The notes: generated by a model from the sequence alone, not told the origin. A stretch of 64,000 nt of DNA from Rutidosis leptorrhynchoides (GCF_046630445.1 NC_092337.1:357298001-357362000); one strand, 5' to 3'. Shown: positions 24,556 through 37,301, counted from the first letter of the stretch. Made by a program: numbers and translations.

Positions 24556-24966
24556 CTCTCACGATCAGTTAAAGGGTTTTGATATGAAATAATTTTCGAA
24601 TATCGAATGATATTCTAATTATATATAGAATATCTATACATACTTCTAAAGATCCCGTGAATTACGGAGAAAATTAAGGAAACGTGTCAGATAAAGTCTA
24701 TAGTGACAGATACGCTAAGATATGGATTAGTAGATATGCTAAGATATGAATTTTGTCTATACACTATTCATGCAATCATTGCAGTAAGATGTGTCTAGAC
24801 TAAGAATGATAAGCAGGAAATTTCCTAAGGATGATAAACTGATGATTTTCGACAAAAATGATAAGCAAAATTTTTGACATGCAGACACGGTCGAAGTCCA
24901 GACTAACTAATGCATCCTAACGACTTATCAATTAGACACACTAATGCAAGACCTGGTTCACTAAGA

Positions 24967-24985
24967 CTACCGCTCTGATACCAAC
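24967..24985 (-). other. Primer binding site of the large gypsy element
   Basis: The minus strand reads TTGGTATCAGAGCGG directly inside the 5' LTR. This matches the tRNA-Met-type primer site and fixes the orientation as leftward. Confidence 0.9.
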
Positions 24986-26086
24986 TGTAGAGACCCGTCC
25001 TAATCCATCCGGACAAAGTCTGTATTGATTATAAACGATTCACAATAGTTGAATACATCGCGAGGTACTTGACCTCTATATGATACATTTTACAAACATT
25101 GCATTCGTTTTTGAAAAGACAATATTTCATTACATCGGAAATTGACGGCATGCATACCATTTCATAATATATCTAACTATAATTGACCTAATCTGTCATT
25201 TACTTAATAATAATCTCTACTGAACTCAACGACTTGAATGCAACGTCTTTTGAAATATGCCATGAATGACTCCAAGTAATATCTTTAAAATGAGCAAATG
25301 CACAGCGGAAGATTTCTTTAACATCTGAGAATAAACATGCTTTAAAGTGTCAACCAAAAGGTTGGTGAGTTCATTAGTCTAACATAAATAATCATTTTCA
25401 TCATTTTAATAGACCACAAGATTTTCATTTCTCATAAATATACGTCCCATGCACAGAGACAAAAATAATCATTCATATGGATTGAACACCTGGTAACCGA
25501 CATTAACAAGATGCATATAAAAATATCCCCTATCATTCCGGGACACCCTTCGGATATGATATAAATTTCGAAGTACTAAAGCATCCGGTACTTTGGATGG
25601 GGTTTGTTAGGCCCAATAGATCTATCTTTAGGATTCGCGTCAATTAGGGTGTTTGTTCCCTAATTCTTAGATTACCAGACTTAATAAAAAGGGGCATATT
25701 CGGTTTAATAATTCAACCATAGAATGTAGTTTCGATTACTTGTGTCTATTTCGTAAAACAATTATAAAAGCAGCGCATGTATTCTCAGTCCCAAAAATAT
25801 ATATATAACAAAAGCATTTAAAAAGGGAGTAATGAAACTCACAGTAATGTATTTTGTAGTAAAAATACATATAACGATATTGATCAACAAAACAATGCAG
25901 GGTTGGCCTCGGATTCACGAACCTATTATTCAATCATGTATATTAATACTTGTAATGGTAATTCGAACAAATATATATAAATTTATTAGTTGTATACTTT
26001 TTATATTAATAATATATATGTTTCATAGATTCATGTTGTTATATAAAATATAAATTTTTGTTATATTATATGTATTAAATATATTT

Positions 26087-26091
<5 letters not shown>

Positions 26092-26174
<83 letters not shown>
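26092..26174. repeat. (CA)n(TA)n microsatellite, LTR copy
   Basis: Counterpart of 10471-10611, about 60 bp shorter overall with a longer CA part. Confidence 0.95.
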
Positions 26175-26178
<4 letters not shown>

Positions 26179-26808
26179 TTTGTATATTAATAATTAATAA
26201 TAGTATTTATAATAAAACCAAAAATAATATTAATAGTGGTAAAAATAATAATAATTATAATACTTAATTTTACTAATGATAATAATATTAATAACTCTAT
26301 TAATGATAATAATAATGATATTGATAATTATATTTGTAAAATATTAATTTTTCTATTAACAATAGTTATGTTACCGATTTTAGTAATTTACATAATAATA
26401 ATACACGTGATAATACAAATAATAATACTTATGTTAATATTAACAATTATATTATTTATAAAAAAATACTAATACTAATATAAAAAAATAATAATTTGTA
26501 TTATTTTCATAATAATAATAATCATGATCATAATTTTGATAATAATACTGAAATGGTAAGAATTATGTTTTTAGTAATATTTATAATAATACAAATGATA
26601 ATATTAATAACATTTTACTTAATAATAATGTTGGGGATGATAATAATATTAGCAATAACGATAATAATAATAATAATATTAATCCTACTTGTAATTACAA
26701 TTATGATAATAATAATAAAAAGGTATCTACTACTTTTTATTAGTAAAAAAATATTAATACCAATAACTAATATACTAGCATTAATAACAATAACAATAAC
26801 TAATAATA

Positions 26809-26815
<7 letters not shown>

Positions 26816-26876
<61 letters not shown>
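26816..26876. repeat. (AAT)n microsatellite
   Basis: About 20 near-perfect AAT units, matching a similar run at 15628-15692 in the other LTR. Confidence 0.95.
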
Positions 26877-26942
26877 TATAATGATAATGGAAAAGAAATA
26901 AAATATATACCATTGTAAAAATGCTTTCCTAAAAACAATTGA

Positions 26943-27005
26943 CCATGACGAGGCTCGAACCCGAGACCTCTCAATTTATCACAACACCCAGAACCAACCA
27001 TATGT
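26943..27005 (-). other. tRNA-like segment with B-box in the gypsy 5' LTR
   Basis: GGTTCGAGCC at 26952-26961 on the minus strand lies in the same context as 15753-15815. Its retention in both LTRs shows it was part of the LTR before insertion. Confidence 0.5.
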
Positions 27006-28747
27006 CTACTTCATTTCTGATTTATACCCATATTTAATTTTTATAAGCTTGCCTTATCTGTTTCTTCTTCTTCATGGCAACAATCGACCAGAGATCCAAT
27101 TCATTTAATAACAATTTACTTTATTTGATTTGGGATTTAAAATGATACAGAATGTAATTACAGAATAATTGATTTAATTAAAACAAAAGAAAATTAAAAA
27201 AAACAGACACTGTAATCAGAAAAAAAATTCGATTATGAACTCTAATCCCAATCTTGAATTCTAGTTCGTTTTATTTAAAAGTTATAACATGAAAGAAGTT
27301 GTAAATGATTCCTAGAAATTATCTGGACCTTCGGTTGATCCTAAAACATCAAATTGCTCTCTAATTTCACGATGAACCAGAAAGTTGACTTTTTGAAATA
27401 ACACTTTGACTCCAAAATTCGAACACGATATAAAAAATTGAGAATTGAATCTTTCCAGATAGTTTGAGTAGAAGGTTTCTAACACAAATGCATTTATACA
27501 TTTTGAAAATTAAATCGTTTTCGAAATTTTTGAAAAATTTGTACAGAACAGGGAATCGAGCTGAATACTGTTTCTGTTTTTATTTTAATTCAACAATTTG
27601 AGTTTATTATATTTGGTAATCGATAATGATAGTGAAAAAGAATTGAAGTGGTTCAGTTCTAACATAATTGATCGCTTATATGAAGGCCCGTGATTAAAAA
27701 TCTTCTCAATCAGACAAAATAAATAAAAATATAAAAAGATATAAAGTTTGATACACTGTTAACGATTTTTGTTTTTAAGGAATGATTTGTACTATCGATT
27801 TGGACATAAAACAACTGAAGAGGTTCAAACAAAATCAGATACAGTAATTGATGGTTATGTGAAATGGAATCGAATTATATATAAATCTGTTTCTTTATAT
27901 AACTTAATCTATTATAAAGGTAATAATGGTATATCATTAGTTATAATTAATCATTTTTATATACCTGTACTAATATTATACTTACATTATAACAAATATT
28001 AATAGGATAATAATAATATTAATACTTCTTAATAATAATTATATTAACTATTATTAATAAAATACTTTTAATAATAAATAAGAAAATAATGATAATAATA
28101 TTATTCTTAATGATACAAATAATTAATTGTATTATTTTCTAATAAATAAAAAAAATAATGATTTTAATGATAATGGTAAAAATAATAATAATAATAATTT
28201 TAATCAAAAGTTTACTACTCATTATAACATGACAATGATATTAACAAAGATAACAATAATATCATAACAATTTATATGTATAAATTTTCATCTTCATATA
28301 TTATCTCTTTTTTTTAAATAATAATAATGCTATCACTAAATTTTTAATATTAGTATTAATATTGATATTGATATTAGTATAACATTCATATCTGTAATCA
28401 CAATAATCATATTAATATATTAATTATACCATATATATTATATGATATCATATGTTTATTATTTATACATTTTAATATAAATACATTATATTATATGTGT
28501 TTGCATATTAAATATAACTGGCTTATATATTTTTAAGTATTATTTATATATATTTACTTGATATATTATTTTCTAAAAAAAAAATTTGACATATAATATA
28601 CTTAACTTTTATAAATACATTCCAATATACATATGATCATAGGAATCATTTATACATAGATTCATTTCAAATTACACTTAATTATTTAGTATCTTATTTT
28701 ACATATTTAATTCAAATGCTTAAATTATATTTTATAATTTCAAATTA

Positions 28748-28750
<3 letters not shown>

Positions 28751-28825
<75 letters not shown>
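28751..28825. repeat. (TA)n array in the gypsy 5' LTR
   Basis: About 37 TA units, at the same LTR position as 20380-20456. Confidence 0.95.
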
Positions 28826-28828
<3 letters not shown>

Positions 28829-28993
28829 CATATACACATATTTATTTACAAACAATTGTTCGTGAATCGTTGGGAATGGTCAAAAGGTAATTGATTATAT
28901 AAACACAACATTACAGACTTTGCTTATCGTGTCGAAATCAATAAAAATTAAGTTTGAAAACTTGATCGAAAATTCCCGGTTAATCACATGATA

Positions 28994-29160
28994 GTTGTGA
29001 GATTTGTGAATCTTGATAGTCTTCCTAAGTAAACTGTAGATTTTTTTGAAAAAGAAGGGTGATGGTTGGTTTGGAATTTTGGATAATGTTGTTTAATTGA
29101 AATTGAATTGGGATATGAAGGTTTGAAATTTGGTTGATTTTGGTTGAAATTGGGAGACAT
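28994..29160 (-). pseudogene. LINE ORF1 start and first half of RRM
   Basis: The start codon at 29158-29160 follows an in-frame stop a few codons upstream. The protein opens with an Asn, Gln and Pro-rich arm (MSPNFNQNQPNFKPSYPN). Next come SFSKKSTVYLGRLSRFTN, where VYLGRL is an RNP2-like strand, and the first helix up to the TGATA junction. The rest of the RRM resumes at 9361 in the same frame. This join is what shows that the 19.6-kb gypsy element sits inside the LINE. Confidence 0.7.
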
Positions 29161-29163
29161 CAG

Positions 29164-29299
29164 TCTATCGAGTGTTGGTTTGTAACTTTAAAAAAAAAAA
29201 AGGAATACTTGATCAAGAAGTTTGAGAGTTCTTTAATGAATCATCATTAGAGAGTAGTGACTGTATTAAACCAACAAATTCGGCATTGCCTTCAGTCCT

Positions 29300-29339
<40 letters not shown>

Positions 29340-30480
29340 GTGCTCTTCTTAATTTGTTGTTGTTGGTTCTGAATTTTGAAGGATTGCGGGAAATAGGGAA
29401 GTTGATTATTGTTGTAATATGAGAAATCTTGATGATTATGGTGATTAATATTTAGGATTTGTTGGTTGGTTGGTTATTATTGAGTTTGGATCATAACAAG
29501 ATGTAAGAAGTTCATAAAAATACGTTTCTGAAAATTTCTTAGTGAGAGAAATAAAAAAGAACAGAAATTACTAGAAAGAAATGGAAGCAGATTGGGAGTA
29601 GGGGACCGGAAGTGAAGATGAGACATGCATGTACTATCAACTAGCCACCTATAAAAATTCTAAAAATAGCAACGTGATTGTCAATTAATGTTCGATCTGT
29701 GAGGTTTTTTCAATGAACAATAATGCCCTTACGTGATTAACATGTGCCGTTAATTAACTATTGTATTTGATGGACTGACCTTCTCAGGCAACGATTGCAT
29801 AGTTTGTTCATGCCGGAAAATAGTTTTGGACTTGGTAGCTTTTTTGAACATAACACAGAGAATCAAGCGCCAATTTAAATTGGAAATTTGTACTTTTTAA
29901 CGTATTTGGGCCAATTTTATACTTTTTTTATATTTTATACTACTATTATTTTTATGTTTCATAGTACTTGTTTGGTCTTTACAAAGAAACGTATTTTTTT
30001 ATTTGTAATTTTGTTATTATTAATAACGTTTTCTTATTTTAGTTATTAGTTATAGTTATAGTTATTAATTATAATTATTTTAATTTATTGATTAGTTTAA
30101 TCAATTAATTTATTTTATTCTTTAAGAAAATTAGACTGATAGGCTAACTATGTCTATCACTTCTATTTTTTTTTTAACTCACTTACTTTAAGACTTACAC
30201 GACTAAGTCACCACTCATGTAATTTAATGCTCATTACATTAATAACATTTTTATGTGCCAAACATTTTCAAATACTTTTATGACTTTCTCCGATCAATTT
30301 ATTTTCTCAGTCACCGGAATACCTTCTAACAATCATTACTCTTTCTGCAACCACCTTTTAATCTACTCTAAAATCTCTTTACAAACTATTACGAAAACAA
30401 CTTTTTTATGTGACTTGAAAATCGTGTCAACCACACCTCTGTCCATCTTTTTCCTTGAATCATTTTTTTGCTCCGGTAGC
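29164..30480. other. Presumed LINE 5' leader and unassigned AT-rich DNA
   Basis: No coding motif is visible. The part to about 29650 may be the LINE 5' untranslated region, since it precedes the ORF1 start on the minus strand. An (ATT)n run lies at 29301-29338. The remainder to 30480 is AT-rich and unrecognised. Confidence 0.4.
29301..29338. repeat. (ATT)n microsatellite
   Basis: About 12 perfect ATT units. Confidence 0.95.
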
Positions 30481-30529
30481 CGTCACCTCGTTTCTTCTAG
30501 ATCTGAATCTTGTGCGGTTTTGTAGCGTC

Positions 30530-31700
30530 TTCACGGACCTCCTCTCCGACCACCGGCATCTCGCCGGTGGTTCGGCCTTACCGCTTTCCGTTTAATAAGG
30601 TACACCGATCTATCCCCTTTTCCGGCGATAGTTATGGCCCTTAGTCTTCTACGGCCTCACTTACAGCATTCAGACGGCGAATAATGTGTTCTTCATACGG
30701 GTTCTGGGTGCTTTGTGTGTTTTTTGGGATGTTTGTTGGGTTGTTGCTGCTTTGGTGGGGTTTGGGTTGGTCTCTTGGTCGTTTACTTTGTTAGTAGCCT
30801 CTGTTTTCTTCTCTCTGCGGTTCTAGGCGACGAGTTCCACCGAAACTCTACAGCCCTTTTGGTCGAAATTCGGGTTGGTTTGTGTGCGGGGTCGATTTGG
30901 GTGGCTGCAGGTGTGCGTGTCTTTGTGTTGAAATTCGGCGGTTTTCGGTGGATGGGCAGCTGTCGGCGGCTATTGGAGGGGGGTAGCAGCTGTTGGCGGC
31001 TTTGGGTGGCTGCTGCAGTTGGTTCCTGTTTTTGGTGGTTTCGGGTGGTGGTGTACTAAGGTTGGCGGCTGCTGCTTGCTTCCATTTGTGGTTGTCGACT
31101 GCCGGTGATCGTCGGTGACCTAAGATGGAGCATGTGGTCGTTGAAGCTGACCGAGGTATGCTGTCTATTTGTAACTGGGGGTTTGTAAATGTCCTTAGAA
31201 AATTTGGCGGAGATGACTGGTTCCTTTGTGGTTTGGTTCTGCATTTAGTTCGGATTTGATGCGGCTGGTTTGGTTCATTCATTCCATTTTTCCTGTCATC
31301 GGGTCTTTAGTGGGCTTGATGTTGTTGCCGGCGTTGTCGACTTTGTTGACTTCGGTAAATAGGCATCGGGTTGGGTTGACCGGTGAATGGTTTCGTTTAT
31401 GCGGATGAAGATGCGGGGTTGGATTCGGTACTGGGTTTATGTGTTTTGTATTAGGCTTAGCTAAGGTGGTTGTCGTTGTTGTTTGACATTTCAATTGTAA
31501 TTCATATTGTGCACACTCTGTATTTAATGTTGTCGTTCAGTATGTTTAGAACAAATAGAATGAGTGTCATGAAGTTTTGGTTGTCTGTTTGACCAAGTGC
31601 TCCAGTTTACAGATTGTTATGATCTGCTTATTGTAGCTCTACCGGAACTTCGGTTCTATTATGTATATACATATTAATATTTTATCAAAAAAAAAAAAAA
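30530..31700 (+). mobile_element. Probable poly-A-tailed retroposon (short LINE derivative or retropseudogene)
   Basis: The block is much richer in G and T than its surroundings. It begins near a GC-rich stretch with CACCGGCATCTCGCCGGTGG and ends in a 14-base poly-A at 31687-31700. The end resembles plant LINE tails: a short ACCGGAACTTCGGT hairpin, then TATTAATATTTTATC before the A run. Open frames on both strands have biased composition and no domain. I could not find a target duplication, so the 5' end is a guess. Confidence 0.4.
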
Positions 31701-32121
31701 TTTGTGAACAAGTAAATTACACTTGCTGTACAAGTGGTATGTAATCCATTTCACTTCCTCGTCCGACACTAAAAAACATTAATTTGTGTTGTGCTTTCTA
31801 AGAGGCTTAACCCACAACTTTAAGGTCGAAGTTTTAATACAATTTTAAAGTTGATGTAATGTAGAGTTCAAAGTAATTATTGGTGATTGTTGTTAAGGCA
31901 CAGGGGACCTAAAATTCGTTCGCAACTGTTATTAAAGTTAACATACGCAAATTCATTATTTCCCAATTAGGAGTAATAGGTCAAATATACACTTAAAAGT
32001 TGTTCAGACAATTGGTTAACATCTATTAACCCATTTGTAAGTATTTATATACACATATACTTTATGTCTTGTCCACAAATTGGTATATATCGGATATGTT
32101 ATTTTGTGATAGAGTCAAATC
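31701..32121. other. No gene seen
   Basis: AT-rich intergenic DNA with no repeat border or coding motif that I recognise. Confidence 0.5.
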
Positions 32122-32129
32122 AAGCTAAC

Positions 32130-32831
32130 CAGTGGCCAGGGCCGGGCATGAGGCCGTTCAGGGTGGGCGACGACACCGAGCAACAAAATATAAGGGGTAA
32201 CAATTTATTTGTCCAATTTCATCTATACTAGACCATTTTAATCGATAGTTCTAGCTTACATAAACCCTTTATACAAAATTGGAAAGAAGCCCATAATAAA
32301 TAAATAAATGTAAAGCAACTGGGGTTGGACATCAAAAAACAATTGATTCTTGATTCTACCTTTTGAGCATCTAATGTCGATTATGATAAAATTATTAAAG
32401 TTTTTATATCAAAATATGCACATACACATATGATTCGTATGATGTAACTTGAATTCATTGTTATTTGTAAAACTCTAATGCATTTATTGAATAAAAATTG
32501 ATGTATAGATGAATCGTCTAGCTTGAATAGGTTCCAAACACTAAAAGAAATTGTGTTGTGCTATTTGAATTTATGATAGGGGCATATTTTCGACCATCTC
32601 ACACTGGGCATCCAAATTCTCAGGCCCGGCCCTGCCAGTGGTGGAACTTGAACCCGGGTACAGATGGGGCGGGTGTAAAATTTTAATAAATTTTTCATTG
32701 TCAGCAAGGGTAAACAAAAAAAAAACCCTTATATTTTAGTAAAATTTTTATTTTTTTAGCATAAATTTTTTTTCCCGTAATATTCAGGTGGGGCGAATAC
32801 CCCCTTCGAGGTACACTATATTCTGCCACTG
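32130..32831. mobile_element. hAT-type MITE, about 196 bp, split by a second hAT MITE
   Basis: The 8-bp duplication AAGCTAAC lies at 32122-32129 and 32832-32839. The ends are CAGTGGC at the left and TATTCTGCCACTG at the right, and CAGTGG ends with 8-bp duplications are typical of hAT. Without the nested 498-bp element and its duplication it is about 196 bp. It resembles the MITE at 48382-48574 in ends, length and a poly-T core. It encodes nothing. Confidence 0.85.
32137..32634. mobile_element. hAT-type MITE inserted in the end of another
   Basis: The inverted ends are CAGGGCCGGGCATGAGG at the left, and CAGGGCCGGGCCTGAG read inward from the right. The 8-bp duplication is CCAGTGGC (32129-32136) against CCAGTGGT (32635-32642), with one mismatch. 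The target is the terminal repeat of the outer MITE and includes one base of the outer element's own duplication. At 498 bp it has no transposase frame. Confidence 0.85.
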
Positions 32832-32839
32832 AAGCTAAC

Positions 32840-33766
32840 TAATGGTGCACATACTTGCATGCTTCATACACACGTATTATATGTGGTCAATACGTGACTA
32901 ACATTACATAATCAAAGAATTATTAACATGAAATAATAACGCGAATGCGATAACATGCCGACACCATGGTAGCGCGCTAATACAGACACATTCATAAAGT
33001 TGTCGCTGCCAATAAAGTAAACACGGAAAAGGGATAGTGTAGCTATTGGTATAGTGCCCAGAAGAACCTGGCACATGCCTAATATGACGCTGAGACAAGT
33101 CAGCGCGATTACCAAACTGCGTTGCCAAGAAGCTGAACCAAGGACTGCAATGTGCAATTAACAGACAGTGCACGAACCAACAAAGGACACCACATATGGT
33201 TAGCACGATTCCAACACTGCACAACATCTACAATGGTGCTTCGGGATGCACAACGGTAGTAGCAGGCAGTTCTCAGACCGCGTTGGGGACTACTTACACT
33301 TTTCAACTTTACAGACAAAAATAGTACGACATGGTATGGATATGTTTACATTGTCTTATTACATACCACTAATAAACAATAATGTTCGACTATAAAAAGA
33401 TACCTTCATTACAACACACATTCCAATGCATTGATCACATCACCAAAACACTCAACATTCTACGAGTTCCATATTACCATATCATCAAAGATAGGGTAAC
33501 CTGCTCAACCGGACCTGTAACAGCTTTAAGGCTCCCATTAACAGTTACGGATGACGTTCCATGACCATAAACCCTCACACCCCTTCTTGAGCCATAAACC
33601 CCTAATGGTGGGTTAACATCTACCACCCCTGCTGAGATCATCATCTCACATTGGAGTTATTCACGGTACACCGGACTGGAGTGTTAAATACGAAAGACCC
33701 TTAAATCCACTCTTTTGTACTCAAGCATGTACTGAACCATAAAGATCACTTCCATGCTTGATCAAA
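32840..33766 (+). repeat. Probable LTR of a degraded gypsy element, left border unknown
   Basis: The stretch ends TGATCA just before a TGGCGCC primer-site-like motif at 33767, where a 5' LTR would end. I could not find the left border or a second LTR. Minus-strand frames within it carry no domain. Confidence 0.4.
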
Positions 33767-33783
33767 TGGCGCCATCCAAGGGA
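33767..33783 (+). other. Primer-site-like motif of the degraded gypsy
   Basis: TGGCGCCATCCAAGGGA resembles the TGGCGCC-starting primer sites of Tat- and Athila-lineage gypsy elements. It lies about 550 bp before the gag remnant. Confidence 0.55.
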
Positions 33784-34319
33784 CCCTTAGGAGTTAAATG
33801 TTTGAGTAATCTCCTTTCTTATGATCATGATGATTCAGTTGTTCTTTCTTGTATGATGTTACAGTTGTAGGTTGCAAAACATCCTGCAAAGAACGACGAA
33901 TGACGAGTCAATCCAGAACATCAAAAGCACTGCAGACACAGCCCAAGACCCTAAGCATGTCAAAACCAGCTAGTACTGGACTTACAAGCGGCTCTATTGA
34001 GCTACCACCCAAAATAGCACCCTTGTTCTCGCTTGAGACACCAGTACAAAATTTTGAAATACTAGAAGTAACACACAAAATACCTTGGGTTGCAAGTACC
34101 ACCTTTATGGGAACAATCGTAATTTATACCACTACGGCATCGGTCAGTGAAGCTACACATGACATCCCACCGAACCATCAAACTTCGCTCACACCGACAA
34201 GGGAGGTTAAAGCCTTAAAAAATATGGACATGAATGTGCAAGGGCTATATGTCTTGAGCGCGTAGCCTCGCTCAATCCTGTACCAAGAAGCGCCCCCAAT
34301 GGTGTCATGACCAAGTCCT

Positions 34320-35115
34320 ACGGTGTACATTTCTAGGCATAAGTCCACCTCGGGAGCATCCAGTAGTGCAAACTGCCGAAGGGAAAGAAGAGTGCGCCCA
34401 GAATCAGGCAAACCTAGTGTAATCGCTAATAAAGGTTCACCTGATGACATGGTACAAGAATTCAAACAACCCGGAAGAGCTGAAGACATGATCCGAAATT
34501 TGTACGCGGGAATGAAGGGTGTCAGCGTCAAACCGTCATTCGAAACTGCGCCTACCGCACAAAAACTCGAACCACATATCATGAATCACATTGTTAGCCA
34601 AATGTGGGTAATCCCTTTGACGTTGGGGTACTATGATGTTTTCTCTGACCCGAAGGATTTTTTGTAAAATTACGAAGGCATAGCTTGATATCAACATTGG
34701 TCGGACGAGACTAAGTGTTTGGAATTTCCTCCTCTCCTAGAAGGAGTTGCACGTCAATGGTTCAACAATATTCAGCCACCACTAATCAGCTAATACGATG
34801 ATATGAGGGAACGATACCTGCTCAACTTCCATAGCGTGCGTCCAAAAGAATTCACGTTGAGTGCTATGAGATCAAGAAAGAGCGAGGGGAATCCCTTAGG
34901 AAATTCATTACAGGAGGGAAGTGGCGAGGATCCCAAATTTGGTTGAATCCCAGAAAGTATCCGGTTTCATCCATCGAATCTGCAAGTATCGACGCATTTC
35001 ACTGTGGCAAAGGCTTCGAAATAATCCTCAGGAGACACTTGTAGAGGCGCACGCGCAGATGCGTGTTACGCAGACAGGGAAGCAGCCATGGGCGAAATAA
35101 TGACTATGATTTACG
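34320..35115 (+). pseudogene. Gypsy gag remnant
   Basis: Pieces in several frames match a Retrotrans_gag domain: PLTLGYYDVFSDPKDFL, FPPLLEGVARQWFNNIQPP and YDDMRERYLLNFHSVRPKEF. They are in the right order for a gypsy capsid protein. The copy is old and broken many times, and no pol is seen after it. A long frame just before (33849-34265) is Ser and Thr-rich and may be its N-terminal arm. Confidence 0.7.
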
Positions 35116-35119
35116 AAGA

Positions 35120-35785
35120 GGATGACGTCGCCAATCTAGCAACACGCACAAAAGCCAATACGATTCAGGTCCGTATTATCACAACATCAATTTTGGGTAT
35201 TGACAAGGACACCATGGAAACAATTAACAATGACATAGAAATCACAAATTTTTTCCACTAACTTCCTGCAACTTTTTTCCACTTTAACTTCCTGCAACTT
35301 TTTTTTTTTCTCTTACATGGCATCAATTTCTATTCTCATAGCTGGATCTAACTTTCTAATACATCTTTACATACTAAAAAACATTACTCTCTCCTATAAA
35401 ATGGTCTAAAATCAGTTTTTATACTGTAGTAAGATCAGATGCACACATACTCGAATCTAACAATGATAAATTCCTCGGTAGCACGTGTTACCAGTGCCAA
35501 GCTACTAGATCCGCCCATGGTCTTAGGTGTATTAGCGAACTAATCATGACAGAAACATTGTATGATTCCTTCACGGTCCCTAGAATGCAGGTTTAGATTC
35601 GTGCTTACCTTGAACTTTCACTGATTTCACAATTTTTCTCTTTGACATATTGTTGCATAATTTACAAGAAAAAAAGAATTGTAATGCCCATCAGCCAAAA
35701 CAATTTGTTAGGGGTAATGATATTTTCACGCATGTAATTGATAAATTCACTCATATCATGCGTTAGGTACTTGCACTGCACAAAC
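35120..35785. other. No gene seen; short direct duplication
   Basis: A duplicated CTTCCTGCAACTTTTTT lies at about 35260-35310. The rest shows no coding motif or element end. Confidence 0.4.
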
Positions 35786-36207
35786 TTTTAGGAATATATT
35801 GGGCCTAAACAATAAATGGACAAAATAACGAAAGAAAAGTAAATGACACAAGATATTATGTGGTTATATGCAATCAGTGTTATTGCTTTAGTCCACGGCC
35901 AACTAGAGAGCAATTTTATTTACTCTTCGTGCTTAGGGTTACATATTACATAAGGGTCCAGTTTATAGTGCAAATAGAAATAAGGAAACAAATCGTTCGA
36001 CTTAGTCTACAAGTCAAATTCTTGCGACCGCGATAAAACCAGTTATGGTCGCAGGACTAGTCTCGCGATTGCGATAAAAGAGATAGGCTCGCGAGTTTGT
36101 TGAATCATAAACGCCATCTTCTATCATTATCTTCGCAACCACAACTCGGGCAATTCCTATTGCGAAAACGTCGTCTTCCTTGTTTTAGTCTTTTTCGCAC
36201 TCCAGCA
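35786..36207 (-). repeat. 3' LTR of the short Copia derivative
   Basis: It aligns with 37302-37723 across shared words such as GTCCACGGCCAACTAGAGAG and ends CTCCAGCA. The purine tract GAGTGGGAGAT on the minus strand follows at 36208-36220. Confidence 0.8.
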
Positions 36208-36545
36208 ATCTCCCACTCGAAGGAGACCTTAAACAAAACTCAAATCTCGTCAACCCAAAACTATCCATTATAATCATGAACGTCTAACCACCATTGTATA
36301 CCGCCTTATAGCACCAAAATTATACATATTTTTATACCCTTTTTATGGTGCTATCTTTCTCAAATTCGAACAATAATAACCTATTCCTTTGCTTATTTGG
36401 GTAAAATGAGCAAAGGCTACTAATCGTGTGAAAAAGTTGTTTGTGATCTTTACAGGTACAATTATGGAGAAAACAAGCCTAAAATGCAATAAAATGAAGA
36501 AGCAAAAGATTAACTGGGAAACTGCTCAGGACGGCGGCCTTACCT
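36208..36545. other. Interior DNA without a recognised frame
   Basis: After the polypurine tract there is a short inverted pair, AGCACCA and TGGTGCT, near 36320-36350, and then AT-rich DNA. It may be a remnant of another insertion. Confidence 0.3.
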
Positions 36546-36546
36546 C

Positions 36547-37290
36547 CTAGGTTGGCGACCTTACTAAAGTCAAACGAAAGTCAGTACTTAAGAGCGACCC
36601 CGTCATCGTGGATTTCCTACACTTCTTCGTACCCTTCTCGTTCTTCCTGCCCTTGTCAGTACTTAAGAGTGACCCTGACGATTCCACAGAATTCCTCCTA
36701 CTAGTGTCTTCACCAAGAATCAAATCCCGAATCCCCTCAAACTTAAGTCTAAAAGTTCTGGTTGAACTACTAACCGCAATAACCGTACCGGAACAACTTT
36801 CAGGAAATGACGAAATCAAGATTAGTTCCTGAAGTTCATCATCAAATACAATCTCCACCTAAGAAAGTCTTGAGATGAGATTGTTGAACTCATTGATATG
36901 CTCCGTTGCACGTGCACCTCCTTTAATCTTCATGTTGAACAATTGGCGCAAGTATGAAAACCTTTTTCGCCTTGTTAGGTTTTTCATACACGTTTGTAAG
37001 TGCGTGTAAAACAACTAAACATAGTCTTCTCGTTAATAATGTTATAAGAAATGTTTTTCGCAAGCGACATCCTAACCGCCCCTAAAGCGTGGCAATCTTG
37101 GAGATCCCAATCTTCTGGTTTAACATGATCTGGCTCCCCCCCCCCCACCCCCAATATTAGTAAGTGTAGTTTTTTCTGATACAAATAATCCTTTCTTTGC
37201 ATCTTCCATAACCCAAAATCCTTCCCATCGAACCGATCAATCCTAAACATTTTTTCTTCCGCCATTACGCCCAACTCGAACCTTGAGTTC
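36547..37290 (-). pseudogene. Copia gag remnant
   Basis: The minus strand gives RIDRFDGKDFGLWKMQRKDY and LGAVRMSLAKNISYNIINEK, then further left IVFDDELQELILISSFPES. These are ordered parts of a Copia UBN2-type gag. It ends without protease or pol. It is broken in several places. Confidence 0.75.
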
Positions 37291-37301
37291 CACATACCAG
37301 T

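Larger units (their letters stand above)
20610..24985 (-). other. Interior of the large gypsy element
   Basis: This 4.4-kb stretch shows no reverse transcriptase, RNase H, integrase or protease motif on either strand. It holds one minus-strand gag-like frame near the primer site (23980-24555) and a (TA)n array at 23091-23184. A plus-strand frame at 22367-22594 has a possible zinc-knuckle segment (LTCWSCDKIGY). A second stretch like the polypurine region lies near 23670. The lack of pol in an element with two 4-kb LTRs points to a non-autonomous lineage. Confidence 0.7.
24986..28988 (-). repeat. Gypsy 5' LTR, uninterrupted copy
   Basis: The 4003-bp LTR runs from TGTAGAGACC to ATCACA and is followed by TGATA. 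It serves as the empty-site reference for the Helitron and solo LTR in the other copy. It includes (CA)n(TA)n at 26092-26174, an (AAT)n tract at 26816-26876 and (TA)n at 28751-28825. Confidence 0.92.

Noticed and set aside
30715-31059. Membrane-protein-like frame (Cys, Gly, Leu, Val-rich)
   Set aside because: It arises from G/T-rich non-coding sequence of a poly-A-tailed retroposon. The opposite strand is open too, and no family is recognised.
32904-33318. Cys-rich minus-strand frames
   Set aside because: They lie in a probable LTR, overlap each other in different frames, and show no domain.
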